In this document: piece by piece, positions 6,937 to 8,401 of the stretch
Layout of the letters: every line of letters begins with the position of its first letter
Position numbering within the stretch: position 1 is the stretch's first letter
DNA from: Xanthobacteraceae bacterium
GTDB lineage: Bacteria; Pseudomonadota; Alphaproteobacteria; Rhizobiales; Xanthobacteraceae
Assembly: GCA_030043175.1 (NCBI GenBank)
Contig: JASHYD010001062.1
Coordinates: 1 to 8,401, forward strand
Reading direction: 5' to 3'
Length of the DNA: 8,401 bases
Notes under the pieces: model-generated
Told to the model about the DNA's origin: nothing
The model's input: only the letters and a program-made list of their open reading frames with translations
Database searches by the model: none
Program-made: the position numbers and the translations under genes

Positions 6937-7618
6937 ACGACACCTCTGTGGTCATCAGGCTACAGACGGGGCGGCCGAGGATCCCAGAACAGCAGCCGAT
7001 CAAGAGAACTGACCCCAGGGCAACAAACGGTCAGGGAGTAGCGAGGGCCACGACCGAGCCCAACGCGATTGCGCCAATCGCAGCTCTGCTATCTGTGATG
7101 GGTAACTCCCGCGCGTCCGGTGCCCGATGGTTATGTCGATCACCAGACGGAAAAGTCCGGCGGGTAAGTTCTTGTTCCCGCCTTCCCTTCACATATCTGC
7201 GAGCAACTCCTGGACCCCAATCACACATTTGCGAGGGCAGACCGTCGCACCGTCCGCCAGCAGGAAAGGGAGCAACTCACGGAAATCACCGGCCGCCCGC
7301 AAAGGTCTCACCAAACCCGGTGGGGACCGACGCCGCCATACCACTGCAACGAAAGTAGCTGGCGGCGCACGGCATTGGAGAAACAATGTCGCCCGGCATA
7401 AATCCGACGCCATCTCTCCGCCCGCTTTCATGGGCTCATACCCACGAGGTGGTATTAGCGGCCCCTGGCCCCGTGCGACCGAGCCTGCGGCATGTTTCTT
7501 GGCAGTCCGCGGGATTTGGGTTCCCCAGCAACGTCACCAGCACGCGCCTGGCAGGCTTTCCCGGCGAGTAGCCCCGCCCGGCGTCACATCCGAGCAGGGC
7601 TCACACGCGTCTCGCCGC
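6937..7618. other. Intergenic stretch without a supported gene
   Basis: About 680 bases between the small two-gene operon and the end of the partial gene at 7619. It should hold the promoter of the operon (near 6937-7010) and the 3' end of the transcript from 7619, but I see no clear promoter boxes and no hairpin with a T-run. An ATG at 7386 has GGAG at a good distance, but its 61-residue product does not look like a real protein. Confidence 0.5.
6943..6947 (-). promoter_or_regulatory. Ribosome binding site of the 70-residue protein
   Basis: Read on the minus strand, AGAGG lies 6 bases before the ATG at 6936. This supports that start and the reality of the small gene. Confidence 0.6.
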
Positions 7619-8401
7619 TCAGTGCGCGAGCGGATCGGGCCGCAGCTGGAAATGAACGACCATCGGCTTGCGTCCCTTCCCGCCTTCCTTGAGCCACGGC
7701 GCACGATCGCCACTCGTGGTCCACAGTCCACGGCCCTTCCAGCCCGCGTTCGGGTCGTCGATGCGCCCATCGAATCCCTTGGCATAGAAGCCGAGCGGGT
7801 AAGGCACGCGCAGCGTGACCATCTTGCCATCCTTGAGCGCGATCAGGCCGTCGTTGAGATTGCCGGTGGACATCGGGACATCATCCCCCAGCCCGAAGGT
7901 GTTGTGCTGGTCAACCCAGCTGTAGTAGCTCGCTTCGGCACTATTGTCGCCAATGCCTTCGAAGCCAGGGCCCGGATACTTGTAGAACTTCCACCCCTCG
8001 GGACAATGGTCACCGGTGGCGTTGGGGCCGTTGAGCGGCCCTTTGCATAGACTCCTGTCGAAGCTGCCGATGTGCCCGCTCGCGAGGGACACCCACACGA
8101 CGCCCTTGCTGTCTATATCGCCGCCACGCGGGCCGTAGCCCGGCAGCGGAATGTTGTAGATTTCCGTCAGGGCCGTTTCGGGCGGGTTGGCACCCGGGGC
8201 GACGCGGATCACGGCGCCCCGGCCGACGAACACGCCGACTGTGCCCCAGATGGAGCCGTCAACCGGATTGGGCATCACGGCATAGAAGCCGCCGCTGCCG
8301 GTGATGCGCTTGTCCTTGGTCGGATCGACCGGCTGGTTGGGCTCGACATAGTCGTCGCGCTTGCCGTTGCCGTTGGTATCGAGAACGAACGCCGTCCAGC
8401 C
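7619..8401 (-). CDS. Streptogramin-lyase-like/carboxypeptidase-regulatory-like protein, C-terminal part
   Basis: Only the last 261 residues are in the window; the frame is open through the right edge, so the GTG at 8278 is an internal codon and not the start. The visible part begins with a DTNGNGKRDDY segment (complement of about 8348-8380) that resembles an acidic calcium-binding loop, then EPNQPVDPTKDKR. After that come short strand-rich segments such as DGSIWGTVGV, SKGVVWVSLASGHIGSFD, and a WKGRGLWTTSGD stretch, ending in FQLRPDPLAH. This pattern, with repeated D-G-x-x-W units, is that of beta-propeller proteins annotated as Vgb/streptogramin-lyase-like or carboxypeptidase-regulatory-like, usually several hundred residues long and exported. 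CKGPLNGPNATGDHCPEGW holds two cysteines that could form a disulfide. No lyase activity is claimed. The function is unknown; the family call is by recall of its C-terminal end. Confidence 0.75.
   Translation of the reverse strand, partial: GWTAFVLDTNGNGKRDDYVEPNQPVDPTKDKRITGSGGFYAVMPNPVDGSIWGTVGVFVGRGAVIRVAPGANPPETALTEIYNIPLPGYGPRGGDIDSKGVVWVSLASGHIGSFDRSLCKGPLNGPNATGDHCPEGWKFYKYPGPGFEGIGDNSAEASYYSWVDQHNTFGLGDDVPMSTGNLNDGLIALKDGKMVTLRVPYPLGFYAKGFDGRIDDPNAGWKGRGLWTTSGDRAPWLKEGGKGRKPMVVHFQLRPDPLAH

Noticed and set aside
7386..7571. 61-codon plus-strand frame with GGAG five bases before its ATG
   Set aside because: The ribosome binding site is good, but the product is Pro/Ser-rich, has no family likeness and runs toward the convergent end of another gene.
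7127..8050. 307-codon open frame on the plus strand
   Set aside because: It spans intergenic DNA and the antisense of the partial gene at 7619-8401, which has the better protein sequence.
1..8401. tRNA genes, CRISPR arrays, insertion sequences
   Set aside because: No tRNA-like cloverleaf with a usual T-loop, no regularly spaced repeats and no transposase motifs or paired terminal repeats were seen on reading both strands.

Overview
The window is GC-rich and most resembles an alphaproteobacterium of the Bradyrhizobium/Rhizobiales type. The pointers are an exported 34-residue-period TPR protein and two small proteins that match conserved hypothetical families I recall as common in that group. 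This is family recall and not a database result, so the taxonomic call is moderate.

Layout: (1) 87-1046, minus strand, an exported TPR protein. (2) 1047-1688, no gene I can support. (3) 1689-4989, a complete set of selenoneine biosynthesis genes. senC (selenophosphate synthetase, SelD-like) and senB (selenosugar synthase, GT-B glycosyltransferase) form a tight minus-strand pair, and senA (selenoneine synthase, EgtB-like non-heme iron enzyme) is divergent on the plus strand. (4) 4990-6388, about 1.4 kb without a convincing gene, holding an AT-rich patch with an inverted repeat and a tandem repeat, and a hairpin that looks like a plus-strand terminator. (5) 6389-6936, minus strand, two small conserved hypothetical genes overlapping by ATGA. 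(6) 6937-7618, no supported gene. (7) 7619 to the window end, minus strand, the C-terminal part of a large protein of the streptogramin-lyase/carboxypeptidase-regulatory-like type, open at the right edge.

The centre is the main result. By established chemistry of the sen pathway, SenC turns selenide and ATP into selenophosphate. SenB uses selenophosphate and a UDP-sugar to make a selenosugar. SenA joins the selenosugar to hercynine in an oxygen-dependent step, and the product then loses the sugar part to give selenoneine. Hercynine must be supplied from elsewhere, since no egtD-like methyltransferase lies in the window. The pathway is known, but the arrangement here is notable: senA is split from senBC, and the most likely senA and senB start codons lie back to back with only two bases between them. 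Any promoter and leader for one gene would therefore lie inside the other gene.
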